Positions 12,416 to 28,000 are shown, counted from the stretch's first letter. The stretch is DNA of 60,000 nt from Bugula neritina (GCA_964035545.1 OZ037766.1:14747222-14807221), one strand, 5' to 3'. A program made the numbers and translations. Notes: a model not told the origin generated them from the letters alone.

Positions 12416-13704
12416 ATGTCTAGTATAGAGGTAAGATAACATACTTACTTTTAAACATAAAATGAATAACAATGTTCTCTATAGGTTTATTTTGTTTAGT
12501 TGATGTTTGTATTTTCAAATAATGAAATTAGGCAGCATACTATGTGGCAAAAAAAATGTTTTAAGATCTTTTAAATGATTGACGTGTTGCTATTTTTAAT
12601 AAAGTAACATTATACCATATTTTACGATTTTAATGCAGTCTTCTTTGAATTTGGCTACAATAGTTTTTCTATTATGAGTGCCAAGTACAACTAAACACAT
12701 AATAATATGCAGCATTATACTAAATGTATTGGCAGATTATGAAAACTTTCTTGAAATATATTGAATTGGTAAACTATGGTATTTAGACAATTTATGGATA
12801 GTATAATTTGGTTTTGTTTGAAAGAGCCAAGGCAAGGAAACTGCTGCTGCCTCCAAAACATCAGAAGAAGAGGTTGATATTGATTTGACTGACCCAGAAG
12901 TTGAAAAGGCAGCCTTAAAAATACAGGCTCAGTTTAAAGGCTTAAAAGCAAATAAAAAGAAGAATGCCAGTTCTAAGGTAGGCAAAAGTACACCCAGTAT
13001 GTTTTTATTACGAATATACTGGCTTTACTTGCTTCTAAAACACTTTAGTAGCTCTAAAGCCAACAAGTCTCTTTCAATAATTAATGAAATAACTACTTAT
13101 CAACTCTCAAAGTCCAAACAAATGCAGCAAAAGTTGTGCAATAGCTTTTGGTGAATCAATGAATGCATTAACAATTTTGTTCACATTACATGTTGTAGAT
13201 TCAAGTGATCAATTAACTTGTTTGCCCATAGTCATGAATAATTAAGACATATAATCTTTACTGAAGTAGATAACCTGAACAGCTCTCTACCTGTGATTTT
13301 CTCATAAGAACATCAATGTATTTATTTTTGTGGCATTAATGTCGTGTATAAAAAAGAATAAAATGTTATCACATGTATAACAATACATATGTATAAGAAA
13401 TATATGTAAGCAGTAACTAAATTAGGCTTATTAAGTGTATATGATTAGCGTAAATACAGCATATAGCACTTCTACAGCCCATGCGGGTCTAAATCTATGC
13501 AGCACGTAGCTTATTCCTCTTAATCTATATCGTCTGCACTTGAGCAGAAAGTTGAGGTTTAAACATGCTACTATTTTACTAACCTAGGGCTATATACTAC
13601 CAGGCAAGAAGTAAAAGGTCAGCCCCTATAAATACTGCTGACTATATGTTAATATTATTTATATTATATACTTTTAGGAAGATGACGCAGTCTCCAGTAA
13701 ATAA
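12416..13704 (+). CDS. PCP4/PEP-19-like IQ-motif calmodulin-binding peptide
   Basis: Exons 12416-12430, 12825-12977 and 13678-13704, all joined in phase 0, give a 64-residue protein. It starts MSSIE, has an acidic stretch EEEVDIDLTDPEVEKAALKI and then an IQ core IQAQFKGLKANKKK, and ends EDDAVSSK. This order (short acidic segment directly before one IQ motif, near the C-terminus, whole protein about 60 residues) is the hallmark of PCP4/PEP-19 and its relatives, which bind calmodulin and speed its calcium exchange. In the vertebrate family the acidic part reads FDIDMD.PE.E.AA..IQ.QFR, which matches closely. The peptide is small, cytosolic and predicted to be disordered. The small exons and the ATG inside a 15-base first exon would make an automatic gene finder miss it. 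Confidence 0.85.
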
Positions 13705-15620
13705 TGTAAGTAGATTGTGACATTTGTTTACATGACCAACAACAAAAAGGTACAGTATGACAAGCTACTTTGACATTTCAGTTTTACACATGTAAACCCG
13801 GATCAACTTAAAAAACTTATAGTGAGACGTAGATTTACTAGACTTTCAACAACTGATTGGACATCAGCATGTGCATGGCTGTAGCTAAGTAGCAATGATA
13901 GCAAAAACCATCCCAAAATAACATGCTTGCTGCTAGTAAACATGTAGTATCCTGGGTGGCTACATGGTATGCATTGCTACACAAATCCCACGCATGCAGG
14001 GCCAGATAATTATATAAAGCTGTTAACTACAGTCGATGAATTCACAGTGAAACTTGATATTTCTTTTTCTATTTTGAGATGTATTTTCCCATCTGTGTAC
14101 ACTGTGCGGCGAAAACCCTGTTACAACACAAGAGTAAAACACCATTCCATTTTATTTATGATTTATACATTAGTCAATTTTTATGACACGGATAAAGCTA
14201 ATACCATGTTATAGCTTCACGCCATGAAAAGTTTATGCCAAATGTAGACTCATTCAAATATGGGCTCAAGTATTTGTAAAAATCTCCTTACATATGTATT
14301 CTGTTTCACTATGTAATCTGTTGAACAATGAATGAACAAAATGATGATATGAAATCTTTTGATTCTAGTAAGTTACAAAAGGAAATTATGTAAAAGAATT
14401 GAGATGTTATTGTTCCACTTCTAAGCAATATGTTACATTTTATAAAGTTGAGAAATCAATATCTCCCCTAGTAGGGTATTAACCATGATCAATAACAGAT
14501 ATCAAGAGTTGGGGTTTAGTATACTTTATAATTGATTCTGCATACATCCATATAATGCAACTAGTCTTGCATATGTGATGAGGTACAATCTGCAGCACTC
14601 GGCTTTCTCCTTGTGTTTGAGAGCTGACCCCTGGTCAGAAAGTCTGTATTAAATCAAAAGTTTGTGGTTTAAAGTGTTGTAGTAGGAAACTTCTCGTGAT
14701 GAAATTATGTTGTGACTTTATATTGCCTGCTGTACATATTTTAGTACATCTGCATTAAATTTGCTACAATTTTAGATGTTAATGGAAATCATTCACTACC
14801 CGAAGTCATATGACGTAACCAACTACCTGCATTCTGGAAACTAATATCCCACGGCATAGTCATATTAATAAGTTATTAAAAGGATTATATGTACTATTTA
14901 TAGCGTAATTTCTGTCAACAAATCTATGATTGCTGCTAGAGTTTAGTGTAATAAAGTGTATTTGTATTCTAGTTTCTCGTGGGAACAGCACTGTTAAAAT
15001 CAAATAACCTTTAATGTACATGGACTTTATTGGCTAATTATTTTTGTAAACCTGCATGAATGAGAATATTGTGGTTTTATTCCATTATTAATATTATACA
15101 CAATATTATATAGTGATATAGTGAGCTTACCAAAACTAACTTGTACTATACTATTTAATTTACGTAACAAGCGTTTATTCTGTTAATTTTTTAATTCATG
15201 TTTAGTGAACAAACAAGAAATTAGAATAACTACAGTAACCTTGTAATCTCTATATATGAATTCATATGCTAAAGCCAACAAAATAAACAGCAACAATGAT
15301 AAGAAAAAGTTACCCAGTGTACATTTGTACATATAGCCAGTGCTATAGATTATAACATGTGACAGCATATCTCTTTGTTACTGTATATTGCTGTTGTATG
15401 GAAAAAGTATTTCGTTTATATGCTTCAAGCAATAATCAGTAATTACAAAATCTGCAAATATGACATTAAGCTGCTAATGCAGAATCTAAAGTTGGTAGAT
15501 TAAATTTTAATATTGGAGCCTCTGAGCCCAAACTACTGTTTTAAAACTTGCAAAAACAATAGAAATGAAAATCTAGGCTAGTAACTAGGATGTACCAAAT
15601 TTTTAGTGTCCGATATTTTT
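13705..15620. other. Intergenic region, 3' UTR and unassigned DNA
   Basis: This region starts with the probable 3' untranslated region of the PCP4-like gene. A minus-strand ATG open frame at 15183-15368 contains one hydrophobic segment (FFLSLLLFILLALAYEFIY) but no joinable neighbouring exon was found. I see no RNA gene. Confidence 0.35.
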
Positions 15621-18137
15621 TCAGCTGTACAAAGAGGTTTTACTTTTGATAAAGTTTCCAGTACAAGAAAGGTTTAGTTGGTCACATACCTAAAATAAAA
15701 AAACAATAACTGCATAAAATAAACAGGCTAAGGAAACCACAAAATATCACAGTGGACGAGATGCAAATAAATTGAAAATCTAAAAATAAAAACTTATCAT
15801 CTCCTAACTCTTTCCTCCTACAGTAAAAACTGCACAAATCTCTATTTTACAATGAAATGGACCTTTTTACTAAAGCAATTGATAATTTCTTTGAAATAGT
15901 TTAAGAGGGTTGATAAAATCAATTTATCTACACATATTAAGCTTAAACCTTATAGTTCTAAAGTTTTTAAATAAATTAGTAGGTGGTGTTGCTATTCCAA
16001 TTCATAAGATTATACAGAAAATCAATCATTTATTCACTCGCTTTTATGCAAGTCCCCCCCCCCCCCCCACAGTTTATATCATTGTAAATAATGTTTAAAC
16101 TCTGAAGATGTACAAGTTACTGCTAAAATATGGATTTAATAAATTTTAACAAATTAATTTTACTATGCTGTTCAAATAAATCTAAAAAACTAGAAACTGC
16201 CTGAAGAGAATCTTTTAATGTTAGACTGCATGTTTTTGCAAATATAAATAGTATGAAAAACCCAAGTGGGATTTTACAAATACAATGTTTGAATAACGTG
16301 TAGCTATATTAAAATTTGAATTTGTCACTTGTCAGTAATCATATGCAACTTTACCTGTGAATACCATCGTGTTACGTTGACTAGCATTTCCTTCTCTGCA
16401 AATGTTAAACATTCCTGTAACATTAGAATAACATATATATAAATTTATAATACACTGGAAGAAAATAAGAATTTTTAAGGAGCTAAAAATTGGATTTAAC
16501 GAGCATGGTGTATGCTATTATTTTATCTACTATTTTGTTAAGAACATAATCCTATTAATGTGGCGATGTTTTTTAAACCATAGCAGATTAAATATTGAAT
16601 TCTAAATAATGGAGCTTTTCTGTTTTATTAATATTTTTTGGTTTGGTACCTGGTTAATCATGCCAAAGTCGTAAATAAAAATGATTGTTAAAACACGTTT
16701 AAAGCTTCCAAAACTGCTGTTGCTAAACATAATTTTTTACAATGGTATTCTGAATGTACTCTAGTGGTAGCTGCAAACCATTCAGCTTAGCTAACAACAA
16801 ATATAACTTTTAATCCACTAGCAAAAACATTATTCCCTAATATTTTTGATAACTAAGAAGCAAGGATTTTTTGATTTCTAGGAAAAAGAACTCACAAAAA
16901 CATTGGTTTAACTTGTGGAGCCACAACACAAGGCTAAAAAGTAGCCAACAGTTACAATAACCCAAGAGTAACTATTAACAACTAAACAGTATGGTTAATA
17001 ATTCCCAACTAAAAGTTTATTAAAACTTTTTTCCATGAGATAAGTGAAGCTGGTTTACCATATGCGGGGCTAGGGACAAAGCCCAGATAATGTCAACTAG
17101 TGATATTTCATTTGATGCCAAGAAAGTTCTATTTTTCAATGATTTATTAACTTTGGCCATAATGGTGGTGGACTGAGAATCTAGCCTTGTGCAGAGTCTG
17201 GTCTGTACCCACTGACACTCCAGAGCCAGTTCTGTAGCTTCTGTACACCCTGCAAGGCAGACTCATCAACTAATCAAACGTTATAATTCTAGTGACGCTT
17301 ATTTCATAGCTCATGCCATGTAAGTAATATACATATTGGCAGTATATGACCGGTTAAGAGCACCGTAGTTTGACTGTTTTATACCAATATCACTACAGGT
17401 AATCTGGAGAAGTGCTTAAAGATATATTAAAACTGTTGTGTTTCTTTTTGTACGTTTTTTTGTCAAAAAAAGAATAAAAATAAAACATGGCCTTGCTTAT
17501 ATATACATCTTTCAGAATATAACAACAAAAAGAGAAATTGCTAGGGGAAAGATTCAATACACAATGAAAGCATAAAAACCTATCGCAACTTTCCGACAGT
17601 ATAGTATAAGTTGTTGAATATTTACTAAGGTTCAATACTTACTATGGATAGAGCCAAGGCTACTTTTCAAGAAACTTTTAAAAGCCACATAGTAGCCATT
17701 CTTACAGATCTCAGCTAACTCTATCTACAATATTTACATGTGAATAAACTTAATCATTTGAATAAATACTACACTATAACATGCAATATGAAAACAGAAA
17801 ATGAATGAGTAGGAGCAACTTAGAAAAATGCTATGAAGCTACATTTCTGTTAGGCTTAACAGACCTGCCCATAAATTATTTTGTTCAATGGAAACCTTAC
17901 TCAACTTGTAAGAACTAATGTTATAACCATTAAATTAAAAAAAAAAGTTATATTTCAATGGTTATCACTTGTAATGTAACAACACACATGAAGTTGTCTT
18001 GCCTTATGCATAATAGGGCAGGGAATACAACTTACTTTCACTTTGTCTTTTGACTTTTTTGCTGTAGTAGAAAATCCGCTCAGTTTATATAACAACTCAT
18101 TTAGCAGAGCTTTGTCTTCCATAACTTGGCAATCAAG
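15621..18137 (-). CDS. Candidate small gene with alternative last exons
   Basis: On the minus strand, exon 18137-18036 (after TTTTCAG, before GTAAGT) contains an ATG at 18122 in good context and encodes MEDKALLNELLYKLSGF..., ending KDKVK in phase 0. It can join 17249-17181 (after TTGCAG; GVQKLQNWLWSVSGY... stop), giving 51 residues. Alternatively it can join 16414-16355 (ECLTFAEKEMLVNVTRWYSQ, flanked by TTACAG and GTAAAG) and then 15689-15621 (VCDQLNLSCTGN... stop), giving 71 residues. Each piece is short but has proper splice sites and the phases agree, and amino-acid use is protein-like. I recognise no family. Upstream, CACAG|GTAACA near 20634 on the minus strand could be the donor of a 5' untranslated exon. 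The model needs RNA evidence. Confidence 0.4.
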
Positions 18138-20711
18138 CTGAAAATGAAAATAAGTTTTGAAACCAATCTTGTCAACAGTTGTAGCTATGGTTGTTAAATC
18201 ATGCTAATTTGGGTCCTACATTGTATAGTTATACTGTTAGCATAAGTATATTCATAATTTGTATGATATCACTTAGTTATACAGAAAACTGACATTAGTC
18301 TTAAAGGAAGCTTATTTCAACAACCATTTAAACATCCTTTATGAGTTTGCTATTTATTTAAATAGCATATTACTCAAATTCAATGACATAACAACATGAA
18401 TACACTATTCCCATAAAATCATGACATAATTTTTAACACTATTTTTATACTTCTGATGAGTTTTCATACAGACAATAGTACTAATTTTAGTTTATAACTA
18501 CCCTTTAAAAATCAAAATCACTTGCTTGGCACAAAATGTGTACCTAAGTTAAGACTTTTATTATAAAATTTAAAACATAACTATTATGGCTAGCATTAAA
18601 ATTTAACCAAATGGTTTTAGTTTTAAGTTTCATAATATCAGCTATACTTATAGTTAGCTACTTAGATCACAATGCCTAATGAATTATAGTCACTTATTAT
18701 GGATATATAAAACAAGTATGAATGTGTATATATTAACCTACATGTTGATTATGTAAGCATAAGCATGAAAAATAATTTTGAAGTGCAATTATTATTAATA
18801 GATTTGGTAGTGCAAAACATTCATATTATATTAATATTGATATTCCATTGGAAAGACATAGTCATTACCTAAATTTTTAACTTCGATACAAACTAATTAC
18901 TCAGGTCTTTAGAGTAATGTGAAAAGTTAGTGATAAATTTCATGTTTAGATTTTTGTATTGATATTTTGATTTAAAGATTACTTTCACTCTTTTAGTTAG
19001 TGTTTTTGGTTATAGCTTTAAAATTACCGGTAAAATAAAATTATAGTGTAAGAAATCGATATATTTATATTAAATTTTGAGTATTATTTTTACTACTAGC
19101 CTGTTATTAAGCAAAAATATTTGTGAAACCCCAGCATAAGTATAAAGTAGGTATTATAAAGCAATGTAAAATATAGTCACAATGTTTTACATCTTAGCTA
19201 AGGATAAATGTAGCTGCAGTTTAGCATCAGCATCTTGGAAGAGATGAGTTGAAGGTCTAATCTAAAAGTAATCATATTACTATTAGAGTATTAGTAATTT
19301 TAAAGCACTAGACTATTATTATTATTAGTATTACTATCACTATGAGTAATAGTAATATTAATTTATAATAATACAATAAGTATAACTAATATTAATTTAT
19401 AGTAATACTTAGTAAAACTAATAGTTATAAATATACTATAAGTTTAACAATAACTAATAGTTCTAATTATAATTATAGTTATAGTAATCAGTATTGAATT
19501 TAATAATCATTTTTAACAACTTATACTTTTACTATGACTCACACTTATAGTTACACAGTATAACTTATAATATAAGATTAGGACTATTAGCATGACTATG
19601 ATTAATTAATAGTAATACTATAACTAAAACTTACAGTTAATGTAAGTGAGACTGAGTGTTACATTTATTTTGGCTAATTTACATTGTGTACCAAAACGAC
19701 CTATCAGATGTGTACGAAACGACCTGAAAAAGTGGGTACGAAACGATTTGCGTACGAAATGACCTGCACCCAAGTGTTACACTTACAGTATCAGTATCAC
19801 CGTATCAGTGTATGAGATTGATTAACTCAGTTTGAGTATTACAATCAGAATAACTTGAACCTAAAGTGTGAAAATAGTACTAGTAGTACTAGTAGTAACA
19901 CTAGTAAAAGTAGTAGACGTAGTGCCTAATAATACTAATAGTACTACTATAATTATTATTTTAACTTATATTATTATAATTATAATAATTATAATAATGA
20001 TTAAGATTATCATAAACATAATGATAATCAATATCATTATGATTATCACATTACGATTATCATTATGATTATGGTTATTTCAATATTTGGTATTACTACA
20101 AAGTCAAATGCTAAGCCTAATGACAAGATACCATAAATATAGTCATAATAACAATAATGATATCAAACCAAATCAATGCAAAAAATTTGCAATTTGAATT
20201 ATATAATTATTATTTAGTTTTACAGTTTACTGTAAGTGTAAACCGTAAAAGTTAAAAGTAAACCACCTCTTTACAGGATATACAAGTCAACGACTGGAAA
20301 TATAGCCGTAGAATCTCAAAATTAAGAAAGTTATTATAAGCAGCCCCAAGTTGGGAGCGACTGCGTGCAGTAGTTTAAGATCATTGGTGGGGAGTTGCAT
20401 GGTTAAATTGAAACTTTAAGCATGAAAGCTCAAAATACTGCACTCAATCACCTCTAACACGGAGCTGTTGATAGCTAACATTTAAACGCAAAATGAAGTT
20501 GTTGCCAGGTTTCTAAACGTTAGATTATTCGTGTGAAGCTAAGCGAAGTGGTGTAAGCACCCACCCACTAGCACCAGCGTTGCTCTCTCGCTCTTTGGCT
20601 GGTACTGACGCTGAAGAGTGACGTTCTTTGTTACCTGTGTAAAAAAAGTTGTGAGCCAAGTGCCACAGCGGATTAACTTTTATCATCAATCAAATTCGAT
20701 GTTCTCGTAAT
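18138..20711. other. AT-rich intergenic DNA with a GC-richer patch at 20520-20690
   Basis: Mostly AT-rich DNA with degenerate short repeats (listed separately). Near 19690-19760 the words ACGAAACGACCTG and close variants recur three to four times in about 70 bases. A GC-richer patch at about 20520-20690, just outside the hAT-like hairpin, could be a promoter or 5' untranslated exon for the minus-strand candidate gene at 15.6-18.1 kb, but this is only positional inference. Confidence 0.35.
19300..20100. repeat. Degenerate short-period repeats (AGTAATACTA / ATTATCATTATG types)
   Basis: Long runs built from TA-, AGTAATACTAATAGT- and ATTATCATTATGATTATC-like words, with frequent point changes. 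They encode only low-complexity frames, so the open frame at 19868-20068 is not a gene. Similar words return at 22.7-23.7 kb and 53.4-53.9 kb, showing that this repeat class is dispersed in the region. Confidence 0.7.
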
Positions 20712-22693
<1,982 letters not shown>

Positions 22694-25056
22694 CTCGTAA
22701 TCGCCATCACACTGACAATCACTATGACTATGGTTATTAATGAATTGACAATAATGATTGACTGATGATCACCATCAGTGCTATTTTATCTAATTGATGT
22801 AAGTCAACAATAATCACAAAAATGTTTTTATTTTCTGATTTGCTTGTAGTTATTATTTTATACTTAATTTTATACTTATAGTTATACTTATAGTTTTAGT
22901 TTAGTAATACTTATACTAATAGTAATAGTTACTTACAGTTATAGTTTAAGTTATACTTACACTTACAGTAATAGTTATAGTTAATGTTATACTTATACTC
23001 ATAGTCATAGTCAATCTCATACTCATACTGATACTTATAGTCGATGTCATACTCATATTGAATTTGATAGGGATAGTGAGTCTGTGATAGTCATACTGAT
23101 ACTCATACTCATAGTCATACTGATTCAAGACTTAAACTTAAAGTTAAACTTGCTGTTATTTTGATTTTCAATTCAACTTCAATTTGTTATAGACTTAGCC
23201 TATAGTTATACTTATACTTATAGTATTAGTACTCACTAGTAGTTATACTTATACACTTACAGTTATACTTATACTAATAATTATTACATTTACATTATGA
23301 TTATCATTGACATTATCATTACATTTATAATTTAAATTATAATTATAAAAATTAACCATTTAATTTTATTTGTTTATTGATATTCTATTGAAATTTGAAT
23401 TTCATATAGAATTTTATAAAGGTATTCAAATTAATATAGTAATACTAATATGACTATTAGTAATAGTCACACTTGTACTATAACTGCTAGTGTTATACAC
23501 GTATAATTATACGGTAGACTTTAAGTTTAACTTACACTTATACTTATACTTATAGTAATACTAGATTTAAAACAGCAATAGTGATACTCATGCTGATACT
23601 GATAGAGATAATCAGAAGTTCTAAAATTGAATATTATGATAATTTACATTATCAAATTCAATATGAATATCAATATTATTATCTAGTAATGATTATATTT
23701 AATTTTATCATTATGATAGTCCTAAAACTAAATTGGATTTTTTAAATTTATAAATACAATTGCTCATACTCTGATTTTATAAATATTTATTCTATTTTGT
23801 ACTTTGCAATAGTAATTCTAATTGTTTTCACAATAACAAAATTGTACTAAATCTACATCTGATATTTTGTTTGCTTTCTGATTTGAACCATATTGATAGT
23901 CATAGTCACATAGACTTAGTGAGAGTAAACTGTTAATACAAATAAATGTGGTTTCCTGTTGTTGCACATTAACATTATCAACATTGACACCCTGACTCTC
24001 CCTTCTGCTGCAAGCCATACTCATAGTCCATATCATAGTGAGTCAGTCTGACAGTATGGGTGTTCCTAATTCCTTTACAGGGTCACTAACTATAAGCTGC
24101 TTTCTGTTAATATTATGTTTAGGTTGCATCTGTTGACTTACAGTTGGTGTTATTGTTGATAGCTAATATTAGTTAATCCTTCTCTTACTAATATACTTGT
24201 ACTAATATAACCTTTTAACGTTTAAGTTGATTGTTCAAATTTAAGTTTTCAAGTTTAAGGTTATGAATATTATTGCTGATATATAGTCAATTTTTATTCT
24301 TTATTTTTACAAATATAACCTATCCCACATCATTGTTTTGTTGAAACATATTTCTATTAAACCCCCAATCCCCCACATTCATGATAATAAGCATCATACT
24401 AGCAGCCATAACCAAAAGAGCGCACCACTTAGGCCTAATTAAGATATGGCTAAATAGACTCAGATTTACACGAAACTCATGTTAGTTTATGTGACTAGGT
24501 AAATTGTGAGTAACTTTATATATTAAACTGCCCTTTAAGCATATTGATAATATAATATTTATTGAGTAATTCTCATTTTGATAATGGCTATGCACTTTAA
24601 GCTAACTTGAAGTTTTTGTGAGTGGGTCAGTGACTGTCAGATCCAAATACCAATAGCAGAAGTGCCATTGGGTTTGAAATTTATTTCATTTTTTGTCCTA
24701 CAATCTCTTACTTACAGTTACTAAGCTGTATAGTTTTATCAATCAAATAGTGCCCTGACTCCGTTACTAAGGTTGATAATAGTGTTAAGCAGAACTTAGG
24801 TAAACTCTCATTCAGTTGTATCAATACATTTGATTTCATTTTTCCACTCTGCATATTATAATCTAAATGATTAAAAAATTATATTGAAACTTAGATATTT
24901 GTGATTTACAAATGTAAATTAAGGTACCAACTTTGAGCTTCGTGTGACCGCATAACTGCACTTTTTATGTAATTATTGTTGTAGAAATTAAAGTCATAGA
25001 TAATTTGGTAACTCATTGAAGTTGGTGGCTTGCAGTTTTGTCATCAGTTGGTTGTT
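22694..25056. other. Intergenic region before the zinc-finger gene
   Basis: Outside the hexamer-like repeats at 22.85-23.6 kb I see no coding exon. The minus-strand frames at 22946-23128 (repeat-encoded Ser/Ile/Thr/Met) and 23818-24036 have no joinable partner exons. The last few hundred bases presumably carry the promoter of the plus-strand zinc-finger gene. Confidence 0.4.
22850..23620. repeat. Degenerate hexamer-type satellite (ACTTATAGTTAT / ACTCATAGTCAT)
   Basis: Repeated words TTATACTTATAGTTATACTT, ACTCATACTGATACTTATAG and related forms run on and off for about 750 bases. They are interrupted near 23150-23210 and 23330-23440 by ordinary AT-rich DNA. The words resemble those at 19.3-20.1 kb, so the hAT-like hairpin probably inserted within or next to one repeat domain. 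Confidence 0.7.
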
Positions 25057-28000
25057 ATGAGTACCTACAGTTTTTCCCAGTGGCCTCCAGCTCCTGCAGC
25101 TATTACAGCGACAGCTCCTCAAGCAGCACCACCTCTCGCTGTTCCTTCGCCATTTCCTGTGGCTGGTAGTGCAGATGCTGGTGCTGCTGCTTATGCTGCA
25201 TATGCAGCCGCCTACCAAGTAAACATATTTGTTTATAAGCAATGTTGCAACTCAACAGATATATGAACTAAATATTTCTCTGTTATACTATGGTGCTTTA
25301 GGTGTGTGTTACTTTGCTCACTATTATATGGTAATGGAATACATGTGTTTTGCCCCTATAGCTTACTTTTCTGCTGCTAGGAATTTAATAAATGTAAAAT
25401 AAAGTCGGATATGTTGGCAGGCACAGCAAAGTTCTGGCAATCAAACAACTGTAGCAAGTTCAGTTGCCTTTCCAAGTTCGTTATTTGCTGCTACCACAGC
25501 TCCTGCTACCTCACTTTCTCAGGTATTGAGTTTTAATGAATCCCATAATGCTGTTGGTTATAGTTGGACCAGAAAATAATGTGCCAGTTTTACTAGCAGT
25601 TTTCCTAGAGTGTATACCATCTGCATATCTTTCTTTTTGCAGCCGTTGTCTGCTGGTCCTACATATAGCTATCAAACCCCTGCAAACAACCCTTACGCTG
25701 CTGCTTATAAAGCTGCTGCTGCTTCTGCTCTTCATTCACCCTCGATCTCAAACTATGGTAAGGGCATTTTGCTAGTTACTATGCCTTGCATATAATGTAG
25801 ATATCATGTTAGTTTCGTTTACAAATCTTTTTAGGGAACTACAGTTTTAAAGCATCATAAATATATATTATTAATCAATGATACACTTCGGTGTTTGCAA
25901 AGTCTGAGTTAAATCCGATTGTTGATACAGGTACTCCTAGTGCTCCTTCAGCACCCCATATGACACCATCTTACGGGTCGTCAGTGAATCATGGCAGAGG
26001 CAATAACTCTGACACTGGCAGCGCACATGCTCCATCTCGTGGTTGGTGATTAGCTGAAATTCCCCATCAAGTTTTTAAATTTACTTCAAGTATTTTTTGT
26101 GTAATTTTAGTGATATTTTTTATTTGAAGTTATCTGCTCTATGGCTCAGTAACTAGCTCCTTTACTTTTAGGAGGATTTCATCCTAGCAATGACTGGCAT
26201 TCATCAAAGTCGTCTTTCAACAATAATCAGCAGCGGTATCCTGCTCCCAGACACAGCAGTCGTGGTGGACACTCACAGGGGGGGTTCGGGCCCCGTAAAG
26301 GTGGACCTCATTATGGGCCTCGAGGTCCGCCACCCGACAGAGATTGGGGACCAAGGCCTCGAGGACGTGGTGGGTGGCCTGGCAAAGCAAGACAGCAAGA
26401 GAGCTGGGAGTGGAACAAGGGTCCTAATCGCTGGGCGCCTCCTGCTCGAGACTCTCGGTCATCAAGACGCGACAATCGCAAACCTCCGTCTCTTATGAGC
26501 GAGGATGTAAGCTGGTACAATTATTTTTGAAACCATTTCTTACTCACTTAAATTATTATATTAAATTTCCGATAGTTCCGTTAGTATATTAATTATCACG
26601 CGTTACTCTTTGCAGTTTGACCCTAGCAAGATCAATCAGAACGAGAGACCTGTAAGTATAGACTACATCTATTACACATCATACTGTATGCTACACCTCT
26701 GATTGGGAGTTTTGTTTTGTGAAATATCCTTGAATATTTGTTAAACTGTATTAAAGCGATGTCACCTACTGAGTGAAAATCTAAAAACAAGTTATACAAC
26801 ATATATTCTAGGCTAAGGCATAGCATACCAAAAGCAGATGTTAGTTTTATGATTGTAACTTTTTATACAGAGAAAGAGAAGATTTACCGAATCGTCTGAT
26901 GACAGAGAGCGATACTCCAAGGTACACCATACTGTTCAGATATCTTATCCTATAAGTTACACCACGAGTTCTTCTAAACACTAAGATATAAACAAACAAG
27001 TTATATTCTAATTGCGTGAAGAGTTTTTAGTATAAAACAAGGGAGTCTTTTCATAAATTGGCTGACATGCTGGGGTTGTGAGAGGTTGTGATTATGTAGG
27101 GTTGCATGTGCTGCTGTCACCACTGTTGTGTCTAAAGAATGTTGTTCAGGTGATGTGTTTGCTGCGGCAAAGTGAAGGAGTGTAGAGTCTTATCTGGTTA
27201 CTTATTGAAAGTCATATCAATGCTTCTCACAGAATATTTAATTTTTAATTTATGACAGAGGCGTGTGGATGAAGACCTCAATGTTACTATATATGGAAAC
27301 GATGAGGAAAGTGAAATGGTCAAGTTTTACTGTACTGTGTGTCGTGTAAACATAAAGAGAGGTTATGTAAGTATTGATTTTTTGTAATAGTACTAAAACA
27401 TGAGTTTAATTGTACGTCACTATCTTTTTTTTAAGTAACTGTTTTTCAATGTGATAACAGTTGAGTTGCTATATTTTAAATACACGGTCTTGCAAATTTT
27501 ATGTAAACCAATTTAAAATTAGAGTCTAAATAAAACTGCACATTTTTTTCATTTCAAAGATGTTCACTCCTTCTTTGGTAATAATTTCAGGAGTTTCAGC
27601 AGCATTTGAGAGGCAGACGTCATAAGGAAAAGCTTGCCAAGCAGACTTCAGTAAGCAAACATGTTTTCACTCCGTAGAAACTGTAATTCGCTAGTTATCT
27701 ATTGCCGCATGTTGTATTTAAAGATATGCTTAACATACCCGGTAAACATGCTGTTTTTATGTATAATATACTTGTTTACCCTATCCCGCCACCCGCGCAG
27801 GACCACGGCGGTGAAAGGTGACCAAAGGTGACCATACTTGTTTACCCTATCAACTGTAAAATGAGAAACCTAATTTGAGGTGTGATATGATAGAAGTAAT
27901 ATAATTTACCATGTTTAGTGAATCAGCTCAGTTTATGCACCCAGTGCATTATATATAATTTCCAGTGAGAAGTAATGAAATGATTAAATATTTTTAGCAC

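Noticed and set aside
15183-15368. Minus-strand frame with a hydrophobic segment (LLLFILLALAYEFIY) slightly like a copper-transporter first helix
   Set aside because: Only one segment, no methionine motif, no second or third helix, and no neighbouring exon that joins in phase.
16052-16068. Run of about 15 C residues
   Set aside because: A simple homopolymer with no associated structure; similar tracts in the TA elements are part of those elements.
22946-23128. Minus-strand Ser/Ile/Thr/Met-rich frame
   Set aside because: Produced by the hexamer-like satellite; no splice sites or start context worth noting.
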